From assembly GCA_900541175.1 (NCBI GenBank), contig UQIT01000009.1, positions 1 to 64,000 of the forward strand: 64,000 bases of DNA. Reading direction: 5' to 3'. Origin of the DNA: an uncultured Collinsella sp. Lineage in GTDB: Bacteria; Actinomycetota; Coriobacteriia; Coriobacteriales; Coriobacteriaceae. The stretch's first letter is position 1; every line of letters starts with the position of its first letter. The position numbers were made by a program, and so were the translations under genes. The notes below the pieces were generated by a model. It saw only the letters and a list, made by a program, of their open reading frames with translations, had not been told where the DNA came from and searched no databases. Shown here one piece after another: positions 54,033 to 63,374 of this stretch.

Positions 54033-54155
54033 CTAAGTGAGTAGACTTTTTTGCAATAGCCAAGCACAACCCGCATAACGAAAACTAAAACCGCAGGTAG
54101 AGCTCTTGCGCAAAAGCCATGTGCTCGCGATATTGCAAAAAGTCTACTCACTTAG
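54033..54155. repeat. Separated 25-bp inverted repeat
   Basis: The arm at 54033-54058 (CTAAGTGAGTAGAC, six T's, GCAATA) is matched by the complement at 54131-54155, differing only in T-run length (six against five). About 72 bases lie between. No gene is visible in the region 53968-54277; the arms look like ends of a small non-autonomous element or a regulatory cruciform. Confidence 0.85.
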
Positions 54156-54277
54156 CTGGCAACTGCACCAAACGGCTGGGCAGAACGCCCATTTCCTGCA
54201 TTTTCTCGCGCGCTGGCACCCCGCGCCGCTGCTACGCCATAATAGTTGGCGGACAAACGGCGAGAGAAAGCAACCAC

Positions 54278-56959
54278 ATGGCACAGACCACGACAGATAC
54301 CGCCGCCAGCACCGTCTCCGGCGCCGGCGCCGCCAGCTCATTCTCGGGCGGCACGGGAACCGAAGCCGAGTTTGGCTCGCTCGGCGCGCTCTCCCCCACC
54401 TGGTGGGAGCCCGAGGGCGGCAGCGAGCCCGAACCGTGGCTCACGCCCGATCAAGCCTTCGAACGCTTCTTTGAATGGACGAGCGATCGCGGCATTGAAC
54501 TGTGGGATCACCAAGAAGAGGCCCTCATGGACCTGGCTGCCGGCGATCACGTCATTTTAGGCACACCGACCGGATCGGGTAAATCGCTCGTCGCGCTGGG
54601 CATGCTCTTTATGGGCATGGCGCAGGGCAAGCGCTGCTACTACACGGCTCCCATCAAGGCTCTGGTCAGCGAGAAGTTTTTCGACCTTGTGCAGGTGCTC
54701 GGCCGCGATAACGTAGGCATGATTACCGGCGACACGCATATCAACACCAAGGCACCCGTCATCTGCTGCACGGCAGAGATCCTTGCCAACGACGCACTGC
54801 GCGAGAGCGAAGATGCCGACGTGGGCTGCGTGGCCATGGACGAGTTCCACTACTTTGCCGACCCCGACCGCGGTTGGGCTTGGCAGGTGCCGCTGCTCAC
54901 CCTGCCCCACACGCAATTCATGCTCATGAGCGCCACGCTCGGCGATGTCACTGCCATCGCCGCCTCACTCGAGGAACACACCGGTGCTACCTGCGACTTG
55001 GTCGTCGATGCCCCGCGCCCCGTGCCGCTGAGCTACGACTACGTGACGACCTCCCTCGAGGGCACGGTCGAGCTCGCCATGCGCCGCGGCGAGGCCCCGC
55101 TCTATATCGTGCACTTTAGCCAGGATGCCGCCCTTGCAACGGCACAGTCGCTCGCCAATTTTGGCATCGCCAGCAAGGAGCAGCGCGAGGCCATCAAAGA
55201 AGCGGCAAAGGGGACGAGCTTCTCCACGGCCTTTGGTAAGATTCTCAAACGCCTGCTTGGATGCGGCGTCGGCGTGCACCATGCCGGCATGTTGCCGCGC
55301 TATCGCCTGCTGGTGGAGCGCCTGGCGCAGCAGGGCCTGCTGCCCGTCATCTGCGGCACCGATACGCTCGGCGTCGGCATCAACGTACCCATCCACACCG
55401 TGGTACTCACCGCGCTCACCAAGTTCGACGGCTACAAGATGCGTCGCCTGCGCGCCCGCGAGTTCCATCAGATTGCCGGTCGCGCCGGCCGCTCGGGCTT
55501 CGATACCGAGGGCATGGTCATCGCCGAGGCCCCGGAGCACGAGATCGAGAACGCCAAACTCATGGCCAAGGCGGGCGACGACCCCAAGAAGCTCCGCAAG
55601 ATTAAAAAGAAGAAGGCCCCCGAGGGCTTTGTCACCTGGAACAAGCAGACCTTTGAGCGCCTGATCGAGACGCAGCCCGAGACGCTCAAGCCGCGCCTTC
55701 GCATCACGCACTCCATGGTGATTAGCGTGGTCGAGCAGGGCGGCGATGCCCGAGTCCGCGTACACGACCTCATCGAGACGAGCTTGCAGACCCCCGAGGA
55801 AAAGGCCAAGCTCGAGGTTCGCGCCGACGAAATCTTCGCCACGCTCATCGATTCCGGCGTCGTCGTTCGCACCGAAGTGCCGCCCGCACCCGATGCCCCG
55901 ACTGACGCCGCACCAGACATCGACTATGCGCTGACGGTCGATCTGCCCGAGGACTTTGCGCTCGACCAGCCGCTCTCGCCGTTTTTGCTTGCCGCGTTGG
56001 AGCTGCTCGATCCCGAGAGTGAGACCTATACCATGGATCTGATCTCGATGGTCGAGGCAACGCTCGAGGATCCCAAACAGGTGCTGCGCGCACAGGAGCG
56101 TGCCGCACGCGATCGCGCTATGGCCGAGATGAAGGCCGACGGCATCGAGTATGAGGAGCGCTTGGAGCGCATCCAAGACGTCACATACGAAAAGCCGCTC
56201 GAGGACTTGCTGGACGCCGCCTTTGACAAGTACTGTCAGGAGGTTCCTTGGGCCAACGACTACCAGCTCTCGCCCAAGAGCGTCCTGCGCGACATGCTGG
56301 AGAGCGCAAGCGATTTTAAGGGCTATATTCAAAAGCTCGGTATCGCCCGCTCCGAAGGCATTCTGCTGCGCTACCTAGCCGAGGCCTACCGCTCCCTCGA
56401 TCGCACCGTGCCCATTGAGAAGCGCGATGAGCGCTTGCGCGACATCATTTCGTGGCTCGGCTTTGTGGTGCGCTCGGTCGACTCGAGCCTGGTGGACGAG
56501 TGGGAGAACGCCGGCAACCCGGCGGCCCTCGATGCCGCGCCGCCGCAGGGCATCGACGAGGTCGTGGCGGACCGTCGCGGCTGCACGCTGTTGGTGCGCA
56601 ACGCACTCTTCCGCCGCGTAACCCTTGCCGCCCGCGGACACGTGCGCGACCTGGGCGAGCTCGACGACGACTGGGGCATGAGCGAGATCCGCTGGCAAAA
56701 AGCACTCGACGCTTACCACGAGCAGCACGAGGAAATCCTCACCGATGGAGATGCCCGCAGCGCCGCGATGTTTTCCATCGACGAATCCGACGAGAAGACC
56801 GCGCACGTATGGCACGTGCACCAGATCTTTGCTGACGAGGATGGCGACCACGACTTTGGCATCATGGGCGATGTCGATCTGGACGCCACGCAAGACGGTG
56901 GCGAGGTCATCTTCAAAAACTACCGCGTCGGCTTTATCGAAGACCTGCTCGAGGACTAG
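54278..56959 (+). CDS. Ski2-like DExH RNA helicase with C-terminal DUF3516-type region
   Basis: The 893-residue helicase has Walker A GTPTGSGKS, the box DEFHYF, LMSATLGD (motif III), GTDTLGVGINVP and FHQIAGRAGRSG (motif VI). After the RecA lobes comes a helical region and an actinobacterial C terminus that fits DUF3516. Related proteins (HelY, Ski2/Mtr4) unwind RNA for turnover. The N-terminal 40 residues are a low-complexity Thr/Ser/Ala/Gly stretch. ATG at 54278 is chosen because the frame upstream crosses the inverted repeat. Ends in a strong terminator. Confidence 0.9.
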   Translation: MAQTTTDTAASTVSGAGAASSFSGGTGTEAEFGSLGALSPTWWEPEGGSEPEPWLTPDQAFERFFEWTSDRGIELWDHQEEALMDLAAGDHVILGTPTGSGKSLVALGMLFMGMAQGKRCYYTAPIKALVSEKFFDLVQVLGRDNVGMITGDTHINTKAPVICCTAEILANDALRESEDADVGCVAMDEFHYFADPDRGWAWQVPLLTLPHTQFMLMSATLGDVTAIAASLEEHTGATCDLVVDAPRPVPLSYDYVTTSLEGTVELAMRRGEAPLYIVHFSQDAALATAQSLANFGIASKEQREAIKEAAKGTSFSTAFGKILKRLLGCGVGVHHAGMLPRYRLLVERLAQQGLLPVICGTDTLGVGINVPIHTVVLTALTKFDGYKMRRLRAREFHQIAGRAGRSGFDTEGMVIAEAPEHEIENAKLMAKAGDDPKKLRKIKKKKAPEGFVTWNKQTFERLIETQPETLKPRLRITHSMVISVVEQGGDARVRVHDLIETSLQTPEEKAKLEVRADEIFATLIDSGVVVRTEVPPAPDAPTDAAPDIDYALTVDLPEDFALDQPLSPFLLAALELLDPESETYTMDLISMVEATLEDPKQVLRAQERAARDRAMAEMKADGIEYEERLERIQDVTYEKPLEDLLDAAFDKYCQEVPWANDYQLSPKSVLRDMLESASDFKGYIQKLGIARSEGILLRYLAEAYRSLDRTVPIEKRDERLRDIISWLGFVVRSVDSSLVDEWENAGNPAALDAAPPQGIDEVVADRRGCTLLVRNALFRRVTLAARGHVRDLGELDDDWGMSEIRWQKALDAYHEQHEEILTDGDARSAAMFSIDESDEKTAHVWHVHQIFADEDGDHDFGIMGDVDLDATQDGGEVIFKNYRVGFIEDLLED

Positions 56960-56981
56960 CCGAACATACTGGAACGAAACG

Positions 56982-57022
56982 AAGCGGGGTCGCTGGCAAC
57001 ATCGCCAGCGGCCCCGCTTTTT
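56982..57022 (+). terminator. Terminator of the Ski2-like helicase gene
   Basis: AAGCGGGGTCGCTGGC pairs with GCCAGCGGCCCCGCTT around a short loop, then TTT. Faces the convergent DUF2130 gene. Confidence 0.9.
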
Positions 57023-57039
57023 GCGCGATACGCTATCCC

Positions 57040-58797
57040 CTACTCGGTATCCTCGACCTCATACGAATCCGCCTCGGCGGGCTCATCGTTTGCCCCTGTC
57101 GCAGCCCCGCGCGCCTCGTCAAACGCCGCCTTCATGGTCTTGTTGCCCCAGGTGAGCTTGCGAATGGTAAGATCGTCGGCCTTCTTGTTGGCTAGACGTA
57201 AATTGTTCTCGGAGGACAGCAATGCCTCCTTGGTTTTCTGCAGATGGCTAATCGTCTTGTCAATCTCCTCGATCGCCGTCTGGAACTTACGGCTCGCAAG
57301 CTCATAGTTGCGGCCGAAGTCGTTCTTGAACTTCTCCATCTTGGCCTCGAAGTTCGTGACGTCGATGTTCTGTTGCTTGTACTCCGCCAGCTCCTGCTTA
57401 TAGCGCAGCGAACCCATGGCGGCGTTGCGCAGCAGCGTGATCATGGGAATGAAGAACTGCGGGCGGATCACGTACATCTTCTCATAGCGGTAACTCACGT
57501 CGACTATCCCTGCGTTATAGAGCTCGCTTTCGGGCTCGAGCAGTGTGCAGAGCACCGCGTACTCACAGCCTTTCTGGCGACGATCGTGATCGAGTTTCTT
57601 AAAGAAGTCCTCGTTTTTGTGCTTGGTCGCGGTCTCGTCGTTCTCGTTTTTCATCTCGAACATAATCGAAATGACCTCGTTACCGCTTGCGTCGCACTCG
57701 CGGAAGATAAAGTCGCCCTTGGTGCCCTCGGACGCATCGTTATCCTTCTCGAAGTACGCGTTAGGAAACGCCGTCATGCGCAGACGGTTAAACTCGGTCT
57801 CGCAGTGCTGCTCGAGCGACTCGCCCACCATCTTGGTGGACAGGCGGACCTTCATGTCCTTAAGGCGCTCGATCTCTTCATCCTTGTAGCGAATCAGGTC
57901 ATCGCTCGCACGCTTGGCCTGCGCAAGCTCGAGCTCGTGTGCCGCCTTGGCCTGTTCCTCGCGAGAATCGCGCACAGCCAGCTCGCTCGTCAGTTTGGCA
58001 CGTGCCTCATCGCGCTCTCGCTCCGCCGCGGCGACCGCCTCTGACAGGTTCATTTTTGCCATCAGTTCCTGCTCGCGCAGCTGGGCACGCAGGCCCTCGG
58101 CCTCTTGCTCGGACTGAGCCTTTGCGGCGGAAAACTTCTCCTGCGCCTTCGCGCGATAGTCAGTAAGCGCGCGCTCGGCCTCGCTGCGAGCGGCATCGAG
58201 CTCACGCTGCGACTCTGCCGCGGCAGCGGCAAGCGCCATCTCCTGGGCTTTGTCCGCCGCGGCGAGCCTGGCCTGCAGCTCAGCAATCTGAGCGTCGCGC
58301 GCAGCTAAATCGTTTTGAGCAGCGTTGCGCGCCGCCGACTCGGCAAGCTTTGCTTCGTCATCTTTGCGCCCAAGCTGCGCACGCAGGCTATCAATCTCAC
58401 GCTGGAGTTCGGCATTTTCCTTTTGAGCATTGGCTCGTGCCTCTACCGCCGCGCGCTGGCTTGCACTCTCGCGCTCTGCGGCAGCGCCCTCGAGCTTAGC
58501 GCGCAGCTCGGCAAGCTCAGCATCGCGCTTGGCAACCTCTTGCGCCAGTTTCTGATCCGCAGTGTTCTTCTGCTCGACAAGCTGAGCGTTGCGCTGAGAC
58601 TCTGCCTCCTGCAAAGCAGCCGTCGAACGCGAGCGCTCAAGCTCCAGCGCTTGCTCGCCCTCGCGCTGGACTGCCTTCACACGCTCGTCCAGGTCGCGCG
58701 AAAACTCGGCATCGCGTACTTGCTTGACAATATCCGCATAGCCGGACGCATCGACCTTAAAAACTTCGCCGCAATGCGGGCACTTAATCTCGTTCAT
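57040..58797 (-). CDS. DUF2130 coiled-coil protein
   Basis: The 585-residue protein starts with a zinc-ribbon-like pair (CPHCGEVF, Cys6/Cys9). A coiled coil of about 270 residues rich in Ala/Glu/Arg heptads follows, then the DUF2130 domain (about 320-470; [62 protein letters not shown]). Part of this domain resembles a nuclease-type fold with the D...E.K arrangement (FEMKNE), so a nuclease role is possible but unproven. Single minus-strand gene between two hairpins. Confidence 0.9.
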   Translation of the reverse strand: MNEIKCPHCGEVFKVDASGYADIVKQVRDAEFSRDLDERVKAVQREGEQALELERSRSTAALQEAESQRNAQLVEQKNTADQKLAQEVAKRDAELAELRAKLEGAAAERESASQRAAVEARANAQKENAELQREIDSLRAQLGRKDDEAKLAESAARNAAQNDLAARDAQIAELQARLAAADKAQEMALAAAAAESQRELDAARSEAERALTDYRAKAQEKFSAAKAQSEQEAEGLRAQLREQELMAKMNLSEAVAAAERERDEARAKLTSELAVRDSREEQAKAAHELELAQAKRASDDLIRYKDEEIERLKDMKVRLSTKMVGESLEQHCETEFNRLRMTAFPNAYFEKDNDASEGTKGDFIFRECDASGNEVISIMFEMKNENDETATKHKNEDFFKKLDHDRRQKGCEYAVLCTLLEPESELYNAGIVDVSYRYEKMYVIRPQFFIPMITLLRNAAMGSLRYKQELAEYKQQNIDVTNFEAKMEKFKNDFGRNYELASRKFQTAIEEIDKTISHLQKTKEALLSSENNLRLANKKADDLTIRKLTWGNKTMKAAFDEARGAATGANDEPAEADSYEVEDTE

Positions 58798-58854
58798 AGC
58801 AGCTCCTCGATGGACGCAAATTTCGACCGCCTACACTCTACCGCGCCGCACGGA

Positions 58855-58890
58855 CAAAAAAGGCGCCGCCGCCATAATGGCAACGGCGCC
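58855..58890 (-). terminator. Terminator of the metallophosphoesterase operon
   Basis: In the minus sense GGCGCCGTTGCCA pairs (with wobbles) with TGGCGGCGGCGCC, then TTTTTT. It ends the HIRAN/59-aa/phosphoesterase operon. Confidence 0.85.
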
Positions 58891-58892
58891 AG

Positions 58893-58929
58893 AACCACCA
58901 CAAAGGTGCCTGTCCCCTTTGTGGTGGTT
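58893..58929. repeat. Perfect 14-bp hairpin with CCTGTCC loop
   Basis: AACCACCACAAAGG and CCTTTGTGGTGGTT flank the 9-base loop TGCCTGTCC. It lies between the metallophosphoesterase stop and its terminator. The loop is the complement of the GGACAGG loop in the hairpin at 44777-44813, whose stem is unrelated. Confidence 0.9.
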
Positions 58930-58947
58930 TGAGTGACAGTTTGAAAA

Positions 58948-59493
58948 TTACAGTCCAAAGAAGTCAAGGATTTGGTCACGGCTTACGGGTCTGTAGTCGT
59001 TGGCATCAAGGCCAACGTCATAGCGCAGAATCGGGCGCTCGCGATCGCGGTTGCGTGCGTTGGTGCGGTCACCCCTGCTGTGGATATGTCCGTGCAGCAT
59101 AATGGCGCCACGTGCCTTGCCGTTCCAGCTGAGCATGGGGTAGTGGCTCATAACCAGACGATGGCCCTTGGCATAGCCGGGAGCAATCTCCAGGTAATCG
59201 CGCACGTCTTCCCAAATCTGCGGTACGTCAGAATCTTCCCAGTCGCCGTCATGGTTACCGCGGATGAGCGTCACGTTCTGGCATTCGATACGCTCGCGCA
59301 GGCGCACCGCCTCCGCCGGGGGCAAACGATAGGTAAAGTCACCCAGAATATAGAGGCGGTCATCCGCAGCCACGCACTCATTGATGGCATCGATGACCTT
59401 GCGATTCATCTCCTCGACCGAATCAAACGGTCGATCCATGTCGTGCAAGATATTCGTATCGCCCAGGTGCAGGTCGGCGGTAAACCACATCAT
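58948..59493 (-). CDS. Metallophosphoesterase
   Basis: The 181-residue enzyme has the full calcineurin-like metal set: TADLHLGD (residues 4-11), GDFTYR, RGNHDGDW, MSHYPML and LHGHIHSRGD. It resembles small stand-alone phosphoesterases that act on nucleotides or phosphodiesters; the substrate is not known. It is the last gene of an operon with the 59-residue protein and the HIRAN protein. A second ATG one codon later is an equal start. Confidence 0.92.
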   Translation of the reverse strand: MMWFTADLHLGDTNILHDMDRPFDSVEEMNRKVIDAINECVAADDRLYILGDFTYRLPPAEAVRLRERIECQNVTLIRGNHDGDWEDSDVPQIWEDVRDYLEIAPGYAKGHRLVMSHYPMLSWNGKARGAIMLHGHIHSRGDRTNARNRDRERPILRYDVGLDANDYRPVSRDQILDFFGL

Positions 59494-59559
59494 CGTCTAT
59501 GCCCTCATTTCGCAATGCGTCCAACTCGTGCTAAGTATACAGACACAGCGATGCGACGG

Positions 59560-59739
59560 TTAGCCAAAGAGCCCGCCGAACAGTCCGCGGCGGCGCTTGT
59601 TCTTTTTATTCGAACCTTTGCCCTGGGCGTTCTTATCCTTTTGCTTTTTGCGATCCTGCTCCAGCTCATCGTCATCGAGTAGCATATCCCACTCAAACGG
59701 ATCATCCGTTAAATCGAACAGGTCATCGTCGTCAAGCAT
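59560..59739 (-). CDS. 59-residue acidic/basic small protein
   Basis: A 59-codon gene with a clear GGGAGG site before its ATG. The product is bipartite: an acidic first half (MLDDDDLFDLTDDPFEWD) and a strongly basic second half (KK, KRRR), ending in the repeated hydrophobic GLFGGLFG. No known motif. It lies 18 bases after the HIRAN gene and 66 bases before the metallophosphoesterase gene on the same strand, so it is in their operon. Good ribosome site, spacing and strong segmental composition support a real gene. Nucleic-acid or membrane contact by the basic tail is a guess. Confidence 0.75.
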   Translation of the reverse strand: MLDDDDLFDLTDDPFEWDMLLDDDELEQDRKKQKDKNAQGKGSNKKNKRRRGLFGGLFG

Positions 59740-59757
59740 GGCAGCCTCCCTTACCGA

Positions 59758-60084
59758 TTAGCGGGCATCCACCACATAGAGGCCAACGCGCACCTGGTGC
59801 CACGGGCTGCGCTCGGGGGCAACCTGTTGCACGCGGGCCTCAAACACGTCCTCGTGGCCGTAATACATCATCAAGGACAGCGGGCCGACCTCGTTTCCCG
59901 GAACATAGCCAAGCTTGGTGTTGCCGTAATAGATCGCAACCGCCTCAGGGTCATGGGGATTATCGCGCTCGGCACACAGCGTCAGCTTATCGCCCGCTTT
60001 AAGATCGCCCAGGACCAAGGCGCCATCGGCATACTGAAATCCTGCAATGTGAAATGACAGAAGAACACGCGAAGGCTCGTACAT
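59758..60084 (-). CDS. HIRAN domain protein
   Basis: The 108-residue protein is a stand-alone HIRAN domain (IAGFQYADGALVLGDLKAGDKLTLCAERDNPHDPEAV-type sequence, then KLGYVPGNEV). HIRAN domains recognise DNA ends or stalled forks and in bacteria occur alone or fused to helicases and nucleases. GAGGAG stands before the ATG. It is the first gene of an operon with the 59-residue protein and a metallophosphoesterase. Confidence 0.9.
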   Translation of the reverse strand: MYEPSRVLLSFHIAGFQYADGALVLGDLKAGDKLTLCAERDNPHDPEAVAIYYGNTKLGYVPGNEVGPLSLMMYYGHEDVFEARVQQVAPERSPWHQVRVGLYVVDAR

Positions 60085-60197
60085 AGCAGCTCCTCTAACG
60101 GCCGGATAAACCGGTGTGTAACCTTATTGAGAAGTCTACGGTCCCGTACGGACACAAATACATCCTGTCTGCGTCCTTCAATCGTTTGCCTCAACGC

Positions 60198-60226
60198 TTG
60201 CGCAACAGAACGCTTGCAGATAAGAT
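60198..60226 (+). promoter_or_regulatory. Promoter facing a small-peptide gene (possible antisense RNA)
   Basis: TTGCGC (60198-60203) and TAAGAT (60221-60226) are exactly 17 bases apart. Transcription would begin near 60234 and run through 60321-60404, the reverse strand of the small-peptide gene. No plus-strand gene lies ahead of it before the aldehyde dehydrogenase end. This is what an antitoxin RNA of a type I system would need. Confidence 0.4.
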
Positions 60227-60320
60227 AGGAACACGGATGGCGCCCGTTGCCGCGGGTCTTGCCAACTCCGATACACGTTTTCATCGTGAGAAGTGGCCGT
60301 CTTCGCTTACGCGGGGGCGG

Positions 60321-60404
60321 CTATTTCATTCGGCCGATAAACAGACCGAGTTCGATAGCCGCAATCAACAACGCCAATAACGAAATAACATCGCTTACGT
60401 TCAT
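60321..60404 (-). CDS. 27-residue hydrophobic peptide, possible type I toxin
   Basis: The short frame encodes MNVSDVISLLALLIAAIEL and then GLFIGRMK. This is a single membrane helix with a charged C terminus, the size and shape of holin-like or TxpA/Fst-type toxins of Gram-positives. AAGGGA lies six bases before the ATG. The same AAGGGA pairs with TCCCTT just upstream (60411-60416 with 60420-60425, 3-base loop), so the ribosome site is hidden in a hairpin, a known feature of type I toxin mRNAs. A plus-strand promoter (60198-60226) could give an antisense RNA. It is very short, so a chance frame is possible. Confidence 0.45.
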   Translation of the reverse strand: MNVSDVISLLALLIAAIELGLFIGRMK

Positions 60405-60509
60405 ACCAAATCCCTTCTAAAGGGAGTTGGCCCATCCGTGCTCCATAACAGTAGTCTAACGCAAAATGCAGGCAATAGGAACACTTGTTCGTATTACCTG
60501 CGCCCTTTT

Positions 60510-61889
60510 CTAATGCACAAACATGCGCACGAACTTGTGCTTCCAGCTTGCGTAAGGAGCATAGCGGAATGGCACGTCCAGCCACGTTGCCTTGTTCACG
60601 ATGCTCTTCTTGTGGCTAAACGTATCGAAGCTCTCGCGTCCATGGTACTGCCCCATACCGCTCGCACCCATGCCACCAAAGCCCATATGGCTCGTAGCCA
60701 AGTGCATAATCGTGTCGTTGACGCAGCCGCCGCCAAAGGGCACGTAACGCACAAAGCGCTGCTGAACTGCGCGATCCTGGCTAAAGATATACAGGGCCAG
60801 CGGCGTCGGACGATCCGTAATAAACGCTTCGGCCTCGTCTAGGCTCTCAAACGTCAGCACCGGCAAGATGGGACCGAAGATCTCCTCCTGCATCACGGCG
60901 TCATCGGGGGTCACGCCGTCTAGGATCGTCGGCTCAATCTTGAGCGACGACTCGCGCGCCGTGCCTCCCAGCACGACCTTATCGGGATCGATCAGCCCGC
61001 GCACGCGCGCAAAATGCTTAGCATTGACGATATGCCCGTAATCCTCGTTATCGAGCGGATGCTCGCCAAACATACGGCGGGCCTCTTCCTTGATGAAGCC
61101 CAGCAGCTCGTCGTGCACGCGCGTATCGACCAGCAGGTAGTCGGGCGCCACGCAGGTCTGCCCCACGTTGAGCCATTTGCCAAAGGCGATACGCCGTGCC
61201 GCGACCTTCAAATTTGCCGTCGCATCCACGATGCAGGGGCTCTTGCCGCCCAGCTCAAGCGTCACGGGCGTGAGGTTTTTGCTCGCGCGCTCCATAACGA
61301 GCTTGCCGACCGAAACGCTACCGGTAAAGAAGATCTTGTCCCAGCACTCATCGAGCAGCGCTTCGTTTTCGGCGCGCCCGCCCTCGACAACCGTCACCAG
61401 GCACGGATCAAATGCCTCTTCACAGATTTGCTTGAGCACCGCGCTCGATGCCGGAGCATAGGCACTCGGCTTGATGACCACGGTATTGCCCGCGGCAAGG
61501 GCGCCGGCGAGCGGCTCGAGTGTTAGCAAAAACGGGTAGTTCCACGGAGCCATGATGAGTGTGACGCCATAGGGCACGGCTTGCGTTTTGCACACGCTCA
61601 CGGCGTTAGCGAGATCGCACGGACGCAGGCGCGGACGACTCCACCGAGCCACGTGAGCGATCTGATGTCGAATCTCGGAAAGCGACGTACCAATCTCGCA
61701 CATATAGGCCTCGTCATGCGACTTCCCCAAATCGGTCTTGAGCGCATGGGCGATATCGGCCTCGTGGGCCCGCACCGCATCGCGTAAACTCGCGAGCGCG
61801 CGACGTCGAGCATCAACATCAAACGTAGCGTGCGTCTTAAAGTAGGCGCGCTGATCGCCGACGATGCGCGCAATTTCCTCGGTGTTCAT
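60510..61889 (-). CDS. Aldehyde dehydrogenase
   Basis: The 459-residue NAD(P)-dependent enzyme oxidises aldehydes to acids. Catalytic residues are in place: Glu212 in TLELGGKSP and Cys246 in NVGQTCVAPD. The Asn of MAPWNYPF (about 117) and GSVSVGK near 191 are also present. The short length and the C-terminal hydrophobic/basic tail (WLDVPFRYAPYASWKHKF) put it with class 3/fatty aldehyde-type enzymes. It starts 8 bases after the iron-containing alcohol dehydrogenase gene, so alcohol is probably oxidised to acid, or aldehydes detoxified, by the pair. Confidence 0.94.
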   Translation of the reverse strand: MNTEEIARIVGDQRAYFKTHATFDVDARRRALASLRDAVRAHEADIAHALKTDLGKSHDEAYMCEIGTSLSEIRHQIAHVARWSRPRLRPCDLANAVSVCKTQAVPYGVTLIMAPWNYPFLLTLEPLAGALAAGNTVVIKPSAYAPASSAVLKQICEEAFDPCLVTVVEGGRAENEALLDECWDKIFFTGSVSVGKLVMERASKNLTPVTLELGGKSPCIVDATANLKVAARRIAFGKWLNVGQTCVAPDYLLVDTRVHDELLGFIKEEARRMFGEHPLDNEDYGHIVNAKHFARVRGLIDPDKVVLGGTARESSLKIEPTILDGVTPDDAVMQEEIFGPILPVLTFESLDEAEAFITDRPTPLALYIFSQDRAVQQRFVRYVPFGGGCVNDTIMHLATSHMGFGGMGASGMGQYHGRESFDTFSHKKSIVNKATWLDVPFRYAPYASWKHKFVRMFVH

Positions 61890-61897
61890 GGGCCCTC

Positions 61898-63118
61898 CTA
61901 ATTCTCGCTCTCAAACATACCACCTGCAACGACTTCGTACATATGCTCGAGCTCCAAGCGGTCCATTAGAAGCGGAACGGGGTACAGGGGATTGGCCTCG
62001 GCATCGGCATGCGCCGCCATCTCGGGAATGTCGGAGCGGCGAATGCCCGTCACATATTTGGGTATGCCCAAGGCGGCGTTCATGCGGTCGACCCAATCGA
62101 TAAAGGCCTCGGCCGCAAGACTGTCCTGCGCGGTAGCCGGCGCAATGCCCGCCATGCGAGCAAGATCGGCGAGCTTAGGAGCAGCAGCTTCGCCATAGGC
62201 GCGAAGCATATGCGGCAGGATGATCGCGTTGGCCAAACCGTGCGGAATTCCGTATCTGCCGCCCAGACTGTGCGCGATGGCATGCACATATCCGACATAG
62301 GAGCGAGTAAACGCAACGCCCGCCTTATACGCCGCCGAAAGCATATTGCGACGCGCACGCATGTTGTCGCCATGCTCATAAGCCTCAAGCAAATTGTCGT
62401 GGATGAGCTTCACCGCCTGTCGCGCCATCTTGCGCGTATAGGGCGTAGTGCTTCGCCCGATAAAGGCCTCGACGGCATGCGTCAGGGCGTCCATGCCCGT
62501 CTGCCCCGTAATGGAAGCGGGCAAGCCGCACGTAAACTCGGGGTCGTGGACTGCAAAACGCGGGATGAGCACAAAGTCGTTAATGGGGTATTTGTAGTGC
62601 GTCTCGTCATCGGTAATTACCGCCGCAAGCGTGACTTCGCTTCCCGTACCGGCGGTAGTGGGAACGGCGATGAGCAGCGGCAGGCGACGATGAACCCGCA
62701 GCAGGCCGCGCATCTTGTTGATGGGCTTGTTTGGCTGCGCAATACGTGCGCCCACGCCCTTGGCGCAGTCCATGGCTGATCCTCCGCCAAAGCCGATAAT
62801 GGCCCGGCAGGCACTCTCTCGATACAGGGACGCCGCTTCCTCCACGTTTGAAACCGTGGGGTTCGCTGATGTTTTGGCATAGACCGCAACGCCAATTCCC
62901 CTGGATGCGAGCGCCGTTTCGAGCGGTGCCGTGAGCCCCAGACGGGCAATGCCGGGATCCGTCACGATAAGGACCTTCTGGATCGAGCGCTTTTGAAGCA
63001 CCGCGGGCACATCCTCGGCATGCTCCAAAATGCGCGGCTCGGTATAGGGCAGGATCGGCAATGCAATGCGAAAAACCGTCTGATATGTTCGGCACCAGGC
63101 ACGACGGGCTAGATGCAT
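61898..63118 (-). CDS. Iron-containing alcohol dehydrogenase
   Basis: The 406-residue enzyme has the Fe-ADH features: the glycine-rich NAD site IIGFGGGSAMDCAKG, the family sequence VPTTAGTGSEVT, and the metal region MDALTHAVEAF...HAIAHSLGGRYGIPHGLANAIILP. The metal-ligand histidines are present. It interconverts alcohols and aldehydes; the substrate is unknown. ATG at 63116-63118 with AAGGAG upstream is preferred over the longer frame. First gene of the operon with aldehyde dehydrogenase. Confidence 0.94.
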   Translation of the reverse strand: MHLARRAWCRTYQTVFRIALPILPYTEPRILEHAEDVPAVLQKRSIQKVLIVTDPGIARLGLTAPLETALASRGIGVAVYAKTSANPTVSNVEEAASLYRESACRAIIGFGGGSAMDCAKGVGARIAQPNKPINKMRGLLRVHRRLPLLIAVPTTAGTGSEVTLAAVITDDETHYKYPINDFVLIPRFAVHDPEFTCGLPASITGQTGMDALTHAVEAFIGRSTTPYTRKMARQAVKLIHDNLLEAYEHGDNMRARRNMLSAAYKAGVAFTRSYVGYVHAIAHSLGGRYGIPHGLANAIILPHMLRAYGEAAAPKLADLARMAGIAPATAQDSLAAEAFIDWVDRMNAALGIPKYVTGIRRSDIPEMAAHADAEANPLYPVPLLMDRLELEHMYEVVAGGMFESEN

Positions 63119-63374
63119 AAAGGAAACTCCTTCATTTGTTGATAGGTCAACATTTGCTCGCCCGATTGTACTCAGCAAAGATCGCAGACGGCCTCCCAAT
63201 CGTTAATCAATCAACATCTTCATATCTCGAAATTGTTTTATTAAAAATCATTCCTAATAGGCTTCACATTTGGTTGCATTTATGGATAATAGAACTCGTC
63301 AAGACGCACGTCCGGAGAGGGCCCTTACGGGACCGGACGAGCGCACAATCGCCATCGATCGAAAGGATCGAATC

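Noticed and set aside
63119..63374. PerR or Fur operator before reverse rubrerythrin
   Set aside because: The AT-rich stretch has TTATTAAAAATCATT-like words but no acceptable 7-1-7 inverted repeat.
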